Assembly: GCA_031283015.1 (NCBI GenBank) | Contig: JAITCQ010000098.1 | Location: 1-7,792, forward strand | Reading direction: 5' to 3' | Length of the DNA stretch: 7,792 nucleotides | Source: Candidatus Methanoplasma sp. | GTDB lineage: Archaea > Thermoplasmatota > Thermoplasmata > Methanomassiliicoccales > Methanomethylophilaceae | Part shown: positions 1 to 6,069 of the stretch, piece after piece | Layout of the letters: each line of letters opens with the position of its first letter | Numbering within the stretch: the first letter of the stretch is position 1 | The notes under the pieces: generated by a model | Database searches by the model: none | Seen by the model: the letters and a program-made list of their open reading frames with translations, nothing else | Told to the model about the DNA's origin: nothing | Made by a program: the position numbers and the translations under genes

Positions 1-204
1 GGCAGAACGAATCTCAACGTCTACGACACGGGAAGGGACATGCTGTCGGCCGGGGCGGTCTCCGTCATGGATATGCTACCAGAGACAGCATATGTGAAGC
101 TGATGTGGGCGTTGGCCAATTCGAAGGACGCCGAGGAGACAAAGGAAATGATGACAACCCCTCTTGCGGAAGAGATGAGCGACAGGAGGACCATCGATGT
201 CTGA
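1..204 (+). CDS. gatD: Glutamyl-tRNA(Gln) amidotransferase subunit D, C-terminal 67 residues (5' end outside window)
   Basis: Frame 1 is open from the first base to a TGA at 202-204. It encodes the last 67 residues of a protein ending DRRTIDV. The stretch with NVYDTGRDML, then DMLPETAYVKLMWALAN, then a short acidic tail matches the C-terminal end of GatD, the L-asparaginase-like subunit. Known of the family: GatD hydrolyses glutamine and passes ammonia to GatE, which amidates Glu-tRNA(Gln) in archaea. The catalytic threonines and the GatD-specific N-terminal domain lie outside the window and cannot be checked. The gene overlaps the gatE start by 8 bp (197-204), which implies one operon with translational coupling. 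The immediate gatE partner makes the assignment secure. Confidence 0.93.
   Translation, partial: GRTNLNVYDTGRDMLSAGAVSVMDMLPETAYVKLMWALANSKDAEETKEMMTTPLAEEMSDRRTIDV
184..189 (+). promoter_or_regulatory. Shine-Dalgarno site of gatE
   Basis: AGGAGG lies inside the last codons of gatD, with 7 nt between it and the ATG at 197. It fixes the gatE start and shows that gatE is translated by internal initiation on the gatDE message. Most other genes here lack such a site. Confidence 0.8.
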
Positions 205-2062
205 GGAGAGGCAGCTGGTATGCGGCATAGAGATACACCAGCAGCTTGACGCCGGGAAGCTGTTCTGCGAATGCGAGAGCAGCCTCAGAGACGAAGGATA
301 CGGTTCATACTACAGAAGGCTGAGGCCGACCACCAGCGAGATGGGCGAAGTGGACAGGGCCGCGCTGGCACAGTTCCGAAGGGATATGGGATTCAGATAT
401 CAATGCGGCGAAGGCTGCACCTGCCTGGTTGAACTGGACGAAGAGCCGCCGCATTCCGTGAACAGGGACGCCATGAACGCGACGCTCACGTTCTCCGCGA
501 TGCTTAACGCCCGGGTGATAGACGAGGTGCAGTTCATGAGGAAGATCGTCGTAGACGGATCGAACACCTCCGGCTATCAAAGGACCGCGCTGGCGGCCGT
601 CGGCGGATCGGTCGAGGTGAACGGCAAGAGCATAGGCATATTATCTGTTTGTTTGGAAGAGGATGCGGCAAGGAAGATAGAGACCACCGGGAACGAGACG
701 ACGTACCGTCTCGACCGGCTAGGGATCCCGTTGATAGAAGTGGCGACCGCGCCGGACATGGAGACCCCGGAAGAGGTCATGGAGGTCGCTTACAGACTGG
801 GCACGCTCCTGAGGGCCACGAAGATGGTGAAACGCGGGATAGGCACGATACGAGAGGACCTGAACATATCCATACCCGGCGGGGCGAGGGTGGAGATCAA
901 AGGGGTCCAGGAACTCAGGATGCTTCCTGATTTCGTAAGGAACGAGATGGAGAGACAGAGGATGCTCCTGAGGATAAAGGACATCCTGGTCGGCAGGAAC
1001 ACAACGCCGATCGAGTTCTCGCCGGCGGACGCGACGGAAATGTTCTCGAAATGTCCGTCAAAAGTGATCAAAGGTGCGTTGGACGACAAAGGCAAAGTGA
1101 TCGCCGTAAGGCTTCCCGGATTCTCGGGAGTGATGAACGGCGACGGCGGGAAGCTGAGGCTGGGAGCGGAAATGGCGCAGTATGCCAGGACCAAAGGCGT
1201 GAAGGGGATATTCCATTCCGACGAGCTTCCCAACTATGGGATAGAGCAGGGATACGTGGATTCTCTAAGGTCATATCTGCATCTGTCCCGAGACGATGCG
1301 TTCGTCATATGCGCCGCAAAGGAGAACAAAGCCATCGACGCGCTGAGGATCGCGGTGGAAAGAGCGAACTATGCGATCGAAGGCGTGCCCGAGGAGACCC
1401 GGGACCCGCAGCCGGACGGCACCACAAAATATTCTAGGCCATTGCCGGGAGCGGCAAGGATGTATCCTGAGACGGACGTGCCGCCGATATCGATAACGGA
1501 CGAAAGGATGGAACACATCAGAAAGAACATGCCGGAGTTCCCGGAGGAGATCGAGAAGCGGCTCGTCTCGTCGTACGGCATAAACGCGCAGCAGGCCAAT
1601 CAGATCGTGAGGCAGAGCCGCGACGAGCTTTTCGTTAAGATATCCGAAGGTTCGGGGATGACGGCCGCCGCGGCGACGACCCTTACCAACACGTACACCG
1701 AACTGGAGCACGAAGGCCTAGACCCGGACTCGATGAGCGACGTAAAGATCATGGGGTTATTCGATCTGCTGAAGGCCGGCAGATTTTCGAAAGAGGCGCT
1801 GCCGTCGCTGCTCAGAGAGATGATCAAAGGTTCCGACGCGGAGGCGGCGATAGGCAAGCTGGGATTGGAGGCCGTGGACAGCGGCGAGGCGTCCCGGGTG
1901 ATAGCCGCATTGGTAAAAGAGCGTGAAGACTTCGTAAGATCCAAAGGGCTGGATGCCATAGGGCCGCTGATGGGGCCGGTCATGGGGGCGCTGAGAGGGA
2001 AGATCGACGGGAAGCAGGCGAACGATCTCCTCGCCAAAGAAATAAAGAAGCTCATAGGCTGA
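197..2062 (+). CDS. gatE: Glutamyl-tRNA(Gln) amidotransferase subunit E
   Basis: A 621-residue protein of normal GatE length. It activates the gamma-carboxylate of Glu on misacylated Glu-tRNA(Gln) with ATP and amidates it using ammonia from GatD, in the cytosol. Residues 1 to about 280 are the GatB/E kinase-like cradle: GIEIHQQLD (10-18), cysteines C24, C26, C70, C74 and C76 that could bind zinc, EEPPHSVN (82-89), SGYQRT (125-130) and EEDAAR (154-159). An AspRS-like insertion that separates GatE from bacterial GatB follows at roughly 280-400. The PGAARMYPETDVPP segment leads into a helical and YqeY-like tRNA-binding tail of about 180 residues. The start is supported by AGGAGG 7 nt upstream and by the overlap with gatD. 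The stop overlaps the convergent methyltransferase gene by 11 bp. No key segment looks missing. Confidence 0.97.
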   Translation: MSEERQLVCGIEIHQQLDAGKLFCECESSLRDEGYGSYYRRLRPTTSEMGEVDRAALAQFRRDMGFRYQCGEGCTCLVELDEEPPHSVNRDAMNATLTFSAMLNARVIDEVQFMRKIVVDGSNTSGYQRTALAAVGGSVEVNGKSIGILSVCLEEDAARKIETTGNETTYRLDRLGIPLIEVATAPDMETPEEVMEVAYRLGTLLRATKMVKRGIGTIREDLNISIPGGARVEIKGVQELRMLPDFVRNEMERQRMLLRIKDILVGRNTTPIEFSPADATEMFSKCPSKVIKGALDDKGKVIAVRLPGFSGVMNGDGGKLRLGAEMAQYARTKGVKGIFHSDELPNYGIEQGYVDSLRSYLHLSRDDAFVICAAKENKAIDALRIAVERANYAIEGVPEETRDPQPDGTTKYSRPLPGAARMYPETDVPPISITDERMEHIRKNMPEFPEEIEKRLVSSYGINAQQANQIVRQSRDELFVKISEGSGMTAAAATTLTNTYTELEHEGLDPDSMSDVKIMGLFDLLKAGRFSKEALPSLLREMIKGSDAEAAIGKLGLEAVDSGEASRVIAALVKEREDFVRSKGLDAIGPLMGPVMGALRGKIDGKQANDLLAKEIKKLIG

Positions 2063-2618
2063 TCTCAAGGATGTTGAGTTCCTCAAAGAAGAGATGAAGC
2101 GAGGAAAGCGTCCTGACCTTATATCCGTTCAAAGCAGATCGCAGAGAATCCCGATCCATAAGCGACGATACCACGATGATGATCCTGCCGCCCGGCAGAA
2201 GATGTTCGGGCGCGCCCGCCAGCAGGCGGGGAAGAGGCCCGAGGCCGTCCTCCCCTCCGGACCAGGCAAGCGCCAGATCCCCTTCTTCCTTCACCGGAAG
2301 ATAAGGCAGGTTGAACAATATCGTGTCGAACCTTCCTTCGATGTTCGAATAAACGTCGGTCTCGACGACCTCCGCATCCAGCGAGTTCAGGACCATGTTC
2401 CTTTTTGTCAGGGCGACGGCTTTCCTGCTGATGTCGCCGCAGGTGACCGCTCCGCCGTTCTGCGCGCAGTGCATCGAGACGATGCCCGATCCGCATCCGA
2501 TCTCCAGGATCCTTTCCCCCCTGCGGACGTCGAACGAACCTATCAGAAGCATGCTGTCCTCTGAAGGAGGATAGACATCGTCATCCTTCTCGACGATAAG
2601 GTCCGGGTCGTATCTCAT
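2052..2618 (-). CDS. HemK2/Mtq2-like class I SAM methyltransferase, probable protein-glutamine N5-methyltransferase
   Basis: A 188-residue single-domain Rossmann methyltransferase. VYPPSED (15-21) is the family's N-terminal signature. Motif I is ILEIGCGSG (37-45), D62 would bind the SAM ribose, and E86/D88 follow in the usual place. Motif IV is FNLPYLP (102-108), where relatives normally read NPPY, so the first proline is Leu104. Known of the family: archaeal and eukaryotic HemK2/Mtq2 proteins methylate the GGQ glutamine of release factor aRF1/eRF1 with a Trm112 partner, and some relatives have other substrates. The length lacks the N-terminal domain of bacterial PrmC, as expected. A TTATAT box about 26 nt upstream of the ATG and the absence of a Shine-Dalgarno site suggest a leaderless message. 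The exact substrate is inferred. Confidence 0.85.
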   Translation of the reverse strand: MRYDPDLIVEKDDDVYPPSEDSMLLIGSFDVRRGERILEIGCGSGIVSMHCAQNGGAVTCGDISRKAVALTKRNMVLNSLDAEVVETDVYSNIEGRFDTILFNLPYLPVKEEGDLALAWSGGEDGLGPLPRLLAGAPEHLLPGGRIIIVVSSLMDRDSLRSALNGYKVRTLSSLHLFFEELNILEISL

Positions 2619-2640
2619 AAGAAGTAATGAGAGTGCACGG

Positions 2641-2646
2641 ATATAA
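2641..2646 (-). promoter_or_regulatory. TATA-like box for the methyltransferase gene
   Basis: On the minus strand this reads TTATAT, centred about 25-26 nt upstream of the ATG at 2618. That is the usual archaeal TATA-to-start distance, so transcription would begin at or next to the start codon. On the plus strand the same bases read ATATAA and could also serve the rightward MBL gene. The call rests on spacing and base content only. Confidence 0.45.
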
Positions 2647-2692
2647 CGGAGGGCACGGCAACATTGTTCTAAATGCGATGCGATACGGTCGT

Positions 2693-3271
2693 ATGATAAA
2701 ACTCGACGTGCTGGCGGTCGGAAGCCTTCAGAGGGACGGAGACGGGAAGGTGTTCGACGCGCATTCGTCGTCCGTCCTGATAAGGACAGGCGAAAGGACG
2801 ATCGTGGTGGACACCAGCACCGAGTATATGAGGCCGGCGATAAAGACGGCGTTCAGGCAGATCGGCGTGTTCCCGAAGGACGTCGATACGATCGTTCTCA
2901 CCCACTCCCACCACGACCACATAGGCAACAACGGGATGTTCGAGAATGCGGCGATACTCATGCATCCGGACGAACACGGCGCCGTGGCCGGCGCCGTGCC
3001 GTTGGAGACCGGTGCGGACCTGGTCCCCGGAGTGAGGATAGTGCACACGCCGGGGCACACGAAGGGATCGATAAGCGTCTTCGTCAGCGCGGACAAGAAG
3101 TACGCCGTCGCCGGAGACGCGCTGCCGAGGTACGGAAATTATGAAGGAATGACCCCTCCCTTCATCAATATCGACAGAGACGTCGCATTGGAAAGTTTAA
3201 AGATGATAAGCAGGTATGCCGATGTCATAATACCGGGGCACGATCCCCCCTTCTTAACGAACAGGCGATGA
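2693..3271 (+). CDS. Metallo-beta-lactamase-fold hydrolase (small cytosolic, MBLAC1-like)
   Basis: A 192-residue protein, counted from the ATG at 2693. The metal ligands are intact: HSHHDH (71-76), H122 in HTPGHT, D142 in AGDA, and H183 in IPGHDPP. These match the binuclear-metal centre of the MBL superfamily. There is no signal peptide or extra domain, so it is probably cytosolic. The compact form and the VDT...LTHSHHDHIGN spacing resemble MBLAC1-type hydrolases; the substrate is unknown. The frame stays open upstream with ATGs at 2678 and 2627. I prefer 2693 because MIKLDVLAVGSL begins where the first strand should, but no Shine-Dalgarno site separates the options. Its stop overlaps the zinc-finger gene in ATGA, so the two are probably co-translated. 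Confidence 0.85.
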   Translation: MIKLDVLAVGSLQRDGDGKVFDAHSSSVLIRTGERTIVVDTSTEYMRPAIKTAFRQIGVFPKDVDTIVLTHSHHDHIGNNGMFENAAILMHPDEHGAVAGAVPLETGADLVPGVRIVHTPGHTKGSISVFVSADKKYAVAGDALPRYGNYEGMTPPFINIDRDVALESLKMISRYADVIIPGHDPPFLTNRR

Positions 3272-3933
3272 AAATGAAAAAACTGGAACTGCCCGAGTGC
3301 CTATACGTCCGATGTCCGGAGTGCGACGACATCGTCGAACACGAAATACTGAAAGGAAGGGCGGGGAAGGACAACGTGACCGGCACGTTCAGGTGCACGG
3401 AGTGCGGAAGGGTGTTCTCCGACTCGATAAAGGTGCCGGAGGCCTTTGACGTGAAGGTTCTGTTCAGCGACGGCGGCGTGACCGGGACCACGGTCACGGA
3501 GCTGAGGGCGAATGAGATCCTGGCGATCGGCGACGAATTCTACCTCGACGACGGGAGAAGGGTATGCATAACCCATATAGAAACGGAGGACGGAAGGAAG
3601 GGAAAGAAGTTCCAGGCGGACAAGATAAAAGCGCTCTGGGTCAAGCAGTTCGACGTCCTCAGCGTGAAGGTGTCCGTCAATGACGGGCACTCAACATACT
3701 CGGTAAGGGTGAATGCGGACCCGGACGACGAGTTCTCCACAGGCTCCGTACTGGCATTCGACGACTTCGATGCGCTCGTTCACGCGATAAAGACGAAGGA
3801 CCGTCTGATAAAGAACGGGTCGGCGGAGGCCAGGGAGATCACGAGGATATACGGGAAGATAAGGAAGAAGAGATACGAGGTCCTGGACCTGGAAGAGGAC
3901 GACGATCAGGACGGATTCGACTTCGAGGACTGA
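3268..3933 (+). CDS. HVO_0476-type archaeal zinc-finger protein
   Basis: A 221-residue protein with an N-terminal four-cysteine zinc ribbon, CPEC (16-19) and CTEC (43-46). A beta-rich middle region follows (VKVLFSDGGVTGTTVTELRANEILAIGDEF), then a lysine-rich segment and a strongly acidic tail (EEDDDQDGFDFED). The arrangement and length fit the HVO_0476 zinc-finger family, which is known from archaeal genomes and lacks an assigned function. A zinc ribbon plus a charged C-terminus suggests nucleic-acid or ribosome/polymerase contact, but that is inference. The ATG overlaps the stop of the upstream MBL gene (ATGA at 3268-3271), which points to translational coupling. A second ATG at 3274 is an equally good start. 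The last 28 bp overlap the convergent HAD gene. Confidence 0.8.
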   Translation: MKMKKLELPECLYVRCPECDDIVEHEILKGRAGKDNVTGTFRCTECGRVFSDSIKVPEAFDVKVLFSDGGVTGTTVTELRANEILAIGDEFYLDDGRRVCITHIETEDGRKGKKFQADKIKALWVKQFDVLSVKVSVNDGHSTYSVRVNADPDDEFSTGSVLAFDDFDALVHAIKTKDRLIKNGSAEAREITRIYGKIRKKRYEVLDLEEDDDQDGFDFED

Positions 3934-4589
3934 ATCTCTGTCTGAGGAATTATATGATCCAGAACATCAGCGATGTTCTCAGATCTCACAACATGCGTCG
4001 CGGCATCCGCCGTGTATTCATCCATCGGGTTGAAGGCGATCGACATACCGGTGTTCCTGAACATCGGTATGTCCGTGAAGGAATTTCCGATGGAGACCGT
4101 TCTCTCCTTTGTTGTGCCGTATCTCTCGATGAAATATCGGACGTTGATCCCCTTATCTCTTAGATCGACGTTCATCTTGCCTTCGCCGGTAAGGGTCCCG
4201 TCGGCGTTGCTGCATATCTCATCCGCTACCTGATCATCGAATCCGAACTCCTCGGCGATCATCTTCGCGGCAAGGTCTATGCCGCCGCTGACGATGACGC
4301 ATCTTATCTCGTTGCTCCTCAGACACGCGACGGTCTCCTGTATCCCGCCGGTGAGCGGCATGCCCTGAAGCATTCTTATCAGGTCCGATATCCTGATGCC
4401 GGGCATGACCCTTTTCCATTGAGCTATGTCGCGCCTCATGAACTCCGGCTGATCGATCTCGCCGTTGACGTACGCCTTATAAGTGGGCTCGTTGTCGATG
4501 TCGAGACACTGATTGATCCAGTACCACGAACTCCTCAGAGAGGTCAGGACACCGTCCATGTCAAAGCACACAAGGTCGTATCTTCTCAT
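3906..4589 (-). CDS. HAD-superfamily phosphatase, SerB (phosphoserine phosphatase)-like
   Basis: A 227-residue subclass I HAD phosphatase. Motif I is CFDMDGVLT with nucleophile D10 and acid D12. A helical cap covers about residues 17-80, motif II is VIVSGG with S101, the motif III lysine is probably K146, and motif IV is GNSFTDIPMF with D173. The order and cap position match HAD-IB enzymes such as SerB, so a small phosphomonoester such as phosphoserine is plausible but unproven. Motif IV reads GN where SerB reads GD, so one usual metal-ligand position is Asn169. The frame also offers an ATG at 4631. I prefer 4589 because a TTTTTAT box sits 28 nt upstream and the added 14 residues do not look like the fold. 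The gene lies 54 bp downstream of the permease and overlaps the zinc-finger gene by 28 bp at its 3' end. Confidence 0.85.
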   Translation of the reverse strand: MRRYDLVCFDMDGVLTSLRSSWYWINQCLDIDNEPTYKAYVNGEIDQPEFMRRDIAQWKRVMPGIRISDLIRMLQGMPLTGGIQETVACLRSNEIRCVIVSGGIDLAAKMIAEEFGFDDQVADEICSNADGTLTGEGKMNVDLRDKGINVRYFIERYGTTKERTVSIGNSFTDIPMFRNTGMSIAFNPMDEYTADAATHVVRSENIADVLDHIIPQTEIQSSKSNPS

Positions 4590-4613
4590 TGCCGGCAGTA
4601 TATCCGGCTTCGG

Positions 4614-4620
4614 ATAAAAA
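4614..4620 (-). promoter_or_regulatory. TATA-like box TTTTTAT for the HAD phosphatase gene
   Basis: Minus-strand TTTTTAT has its fourth base exactly 28 nt from the A of the ATG at 4589. The same heptamer at the same distance precedes two other ATGs in this window (7233 and 7762). It implies a leaderless transcript and supports the 4589 start over 4631. It also means HAD need not depend on read-through from the permease gene. Confidence 0.55.
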
Positions 4621-4643
4621 TTGTTTAGCATAGACGTCCCGTC

Positions 4644-5894
4644 TCAGGACATCAGCATCAGGATACCGACCGCAACGAAAAGCGTCAGAAGAGTGACCGG
4701 GACGCCTATCATCGCGAACTTCCAGAAGCTGAATGTTATCCCCTCCTCTTCCGAACGCTCCGCCACTATCACGTTTGCGGCGGAACCGATCAGAGTGGTG
4801 TTCCCCGCCAGGGTGGAAGAGGCGGCCAAAGCGAACCAGAGCATCATGTCCCCCTCCGGGATCATGTTCGCTATCAGCATGACCGCCGGCACGTTGCTCA
4901 CAAGGTTCGAGAGGACCGCGGAGAATGCGGCCACGCCGATAACGGACGGCGTCCCGCCTTCTCCGAAACCGGGGAACACCGACGCCACCTGATTCAGCAG
5001 GCCTGACTCGACGATCCCGCCCATGAGGATGAACAGGCCGATGAAGAAAATGAGAACGTTCCAGTTGACCCTTTTTGCGGCCCAGACGATGTTCTTTGGT
5101 GATTCGGACATCACCACCGCAAGCGCAAGGACGCCGGCGGCCAATGCGACCTCATATGTCTGAACGCCGAACATGCCCGACAACGCAAATCCCGCAAGCG
5201 CGCCTATCATGATCGTCACGACCGCCCACAGTCTGATGCGGTCCACCTCCGTATCGTCGCCGCCGGGAGGGACCGGATCGTCGGATACAAGGCTCTTTCT
5301 GAACATCGCATAGATGATGAAGAACGCGATCGGCAGGCAGACGAGAGCGATCGGAAGGGTATGGGCCGAGAAATCGATGAAGGAAATTCCAGAATGGGAT
5401 GCGATGTAAGCGTTCTGGGGGTTGCCGACGAACGTGGCGAGGCTTCCGATGTTCGCAGAGAACATCACCCCTATCAAATACGGAATGGGGTTGCTTTTCG
5501 TCCTTCTGCAGCACCTTATGACAACTGGGGTGAAGATAAGGACCACGGCGTCATTCAGCGCAACGGCCGAAAGCACAGCGCATATCACCATGATGTAAGC
5601 AAGCAGCATCACCCTGCTGCCGGAGCGTTTTATCAGAAGGTCCGAAACGATCCGGAAGAACCCGGAGAACTCAAGGCCGGCAACCAGCAACATCATTCCC
5701 AGGAGAAGGAAGATCACGTTGAGATCGATCAGCCCGGGGAGGTCGATCAGCGAAACTATCCCGAACAATACCATCATGACCCCGCCGAGGGCCGCCGCCA
5801 TACCGCGGTCGATCCTCAGTTTCGGGATGCTGCCGATCGAGATGAGAGCATAAGTAAAAACGAATATCGCCGCGGCGACCAAAATGATGTTCAA
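4644..5894 (-). CDS. ArsB/NhaD (ion transporter) superfamily permease, YbiR-like
   Basis: A 416-residue polytopic membrane protein with roughly 10-12 hydrophobic segments and a charged cytoplasmic loop near residues 200-222. The two inverted halves carry the superfamily signatures. ANIGSLATFVGNPQNAYIA (147-165) is the first hairpin-like motif. LSNLVSNVPAVML (328-340) and LAGNTTLIGSAANVIVAE (362-379) form the second-half pair. The GNPQN and SNVP motifs recall E. coli YbiR and ArsB-like carriers more than the SLC13 dicarboxylate carriers. The substrate (arsenite, another anion, or sodium/proton) cannot be read from sequence, and no arsR or arsA lies nearby. The start is a TTG; no ATG precedes Met32, which is inside the fold. 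The HAD gene follows 54 bp downstream on the same strand. Confidence 0.88.
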   Translation of the reverse strand: MNIILVAAAIFVFTYALISIGSIPKLRIDRGMAAALGGVMMVLFGIVSLIDLPGLIDLNVIFLLLGMMLLVAGLEFSGFFRIVSDLLIKRSGSRVMLLAYIMVICAVLSAVALNDAVVLIFTPVVIRCCRRTKSNPIPYLIGVMFSANIGSLATFVGNPQNAYIASHSGISFIDFSAHTLPIALVCLPIAFFIIYAMFRKSLVSDDPVPPGGDDTEVDRIRLWAVVTIMIGALAGFALSGMFGVQTYEVALAAGVLALAVVMSESPKNIVWAAKRVNWNVLIFFIGLFILMGGIVESGLLNQVASVFPGFGEGGTPSVIGVAAFSAVLSNLVSNVPAVMLIANMIPEGDMMLWFALAASSTLAGNTTLIGSAANVIVAERSEEEGITFSFWKFAMIGVPVTLLTLFVAVGILMLMS

Positions 5895-5930
5895 ACCTTG
5901 CCCTCTGCAGGGCAGATATCGGGGCAGCTG

Positions 5931-5940
5931 ATTAATCTTT
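5931..5940 (-). promoter_or_regulatory. Possible TATA element upstream of the permease gene
   Basis: The minus strand reads AAAGATTAAT about 40 nt upstream of the TTG start, the only strongly A+T-rich block close to the gene. If used, the leader would be about 15-20 nt. The match is weak. A short inverted repeat, GCCCT/AGGGC around CTGC (5901-5914), sits between this block and the start codon. Confidence 0.25.
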
Positions 5941-5961
5941 TTGTTTCTGTTCTCTAATTCT

Positions 5962-5974
5962 CCGCTTTAAGCGG
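5962..5974. repeat. Inverted repeat CCGCTT-T-AAGCGG
   Basis: Two perfect 6-bp arms flank one central base, in the 172-bp gap between the permease and the ComEC-like gene. It lies upstream of the A+T-rich block proposed as the permease promoter, where an operator for a dimeric regulator could sit. With a one-base centre it is a poor RNA hairpin. It may be chance. Confidence 0.35.
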
Positions 5975-6037
5975 CAGGAACGGCCCGTAACTCTCGAAAG
6001 CGTATTACCCAGAATCTGAAAAGAACTTAGCAGCCTT

Positions 6038-6069
6038 TAACGGCGAGGGCACCCGGTGCGGAGCCGTTA
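6038..6069 (-). terminator. Hairpin at the stop codon of the ComEC-like gene, probable transcript end
   Basis: TAACGGC pairs with GCCGTTA (6063-6069 with 6038-6044), a 7-bp outer stem. An inner GCAC/GTGC stem (6049-6052 with 6056-6059) closes on a 3-nt loop. On the minus-strand message the TAA stop codon is the first three bases of the outer stem. The downstream sequence becomes A+T-richer and includes TTCTTTT near 6020-6026. The structure is seen directly; the role in termination or 3'-end protection is inferred. Confidence 0.5.

Noticed and set aside
2094..2564. A 156-codon plus-strand open frame opposite the methyltransferase gene
   Set aside because: It is antisense to a clearly recognised Rossmann methyltransferase. 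The product is rich in Arg, Gln and Asp with no fold signature.
2627..2692. N-terminal extension of the MBL hydrolase to ATG 2627 or 2678
   Set aside because: The extra residues (MRVHGYNGGHGN...) do not resemble the fold, and 2627 would nearly abut the divergent methyltransferase start. 2678 remains possible.
5361..5957. A 198-codon plus-strand open frame opposite the permease gene
   Set aside because: It is highly polar (His, Asp, Gln, Arg), as expected when hydrophobic codons are read in antisense. The permease frame is well supported.
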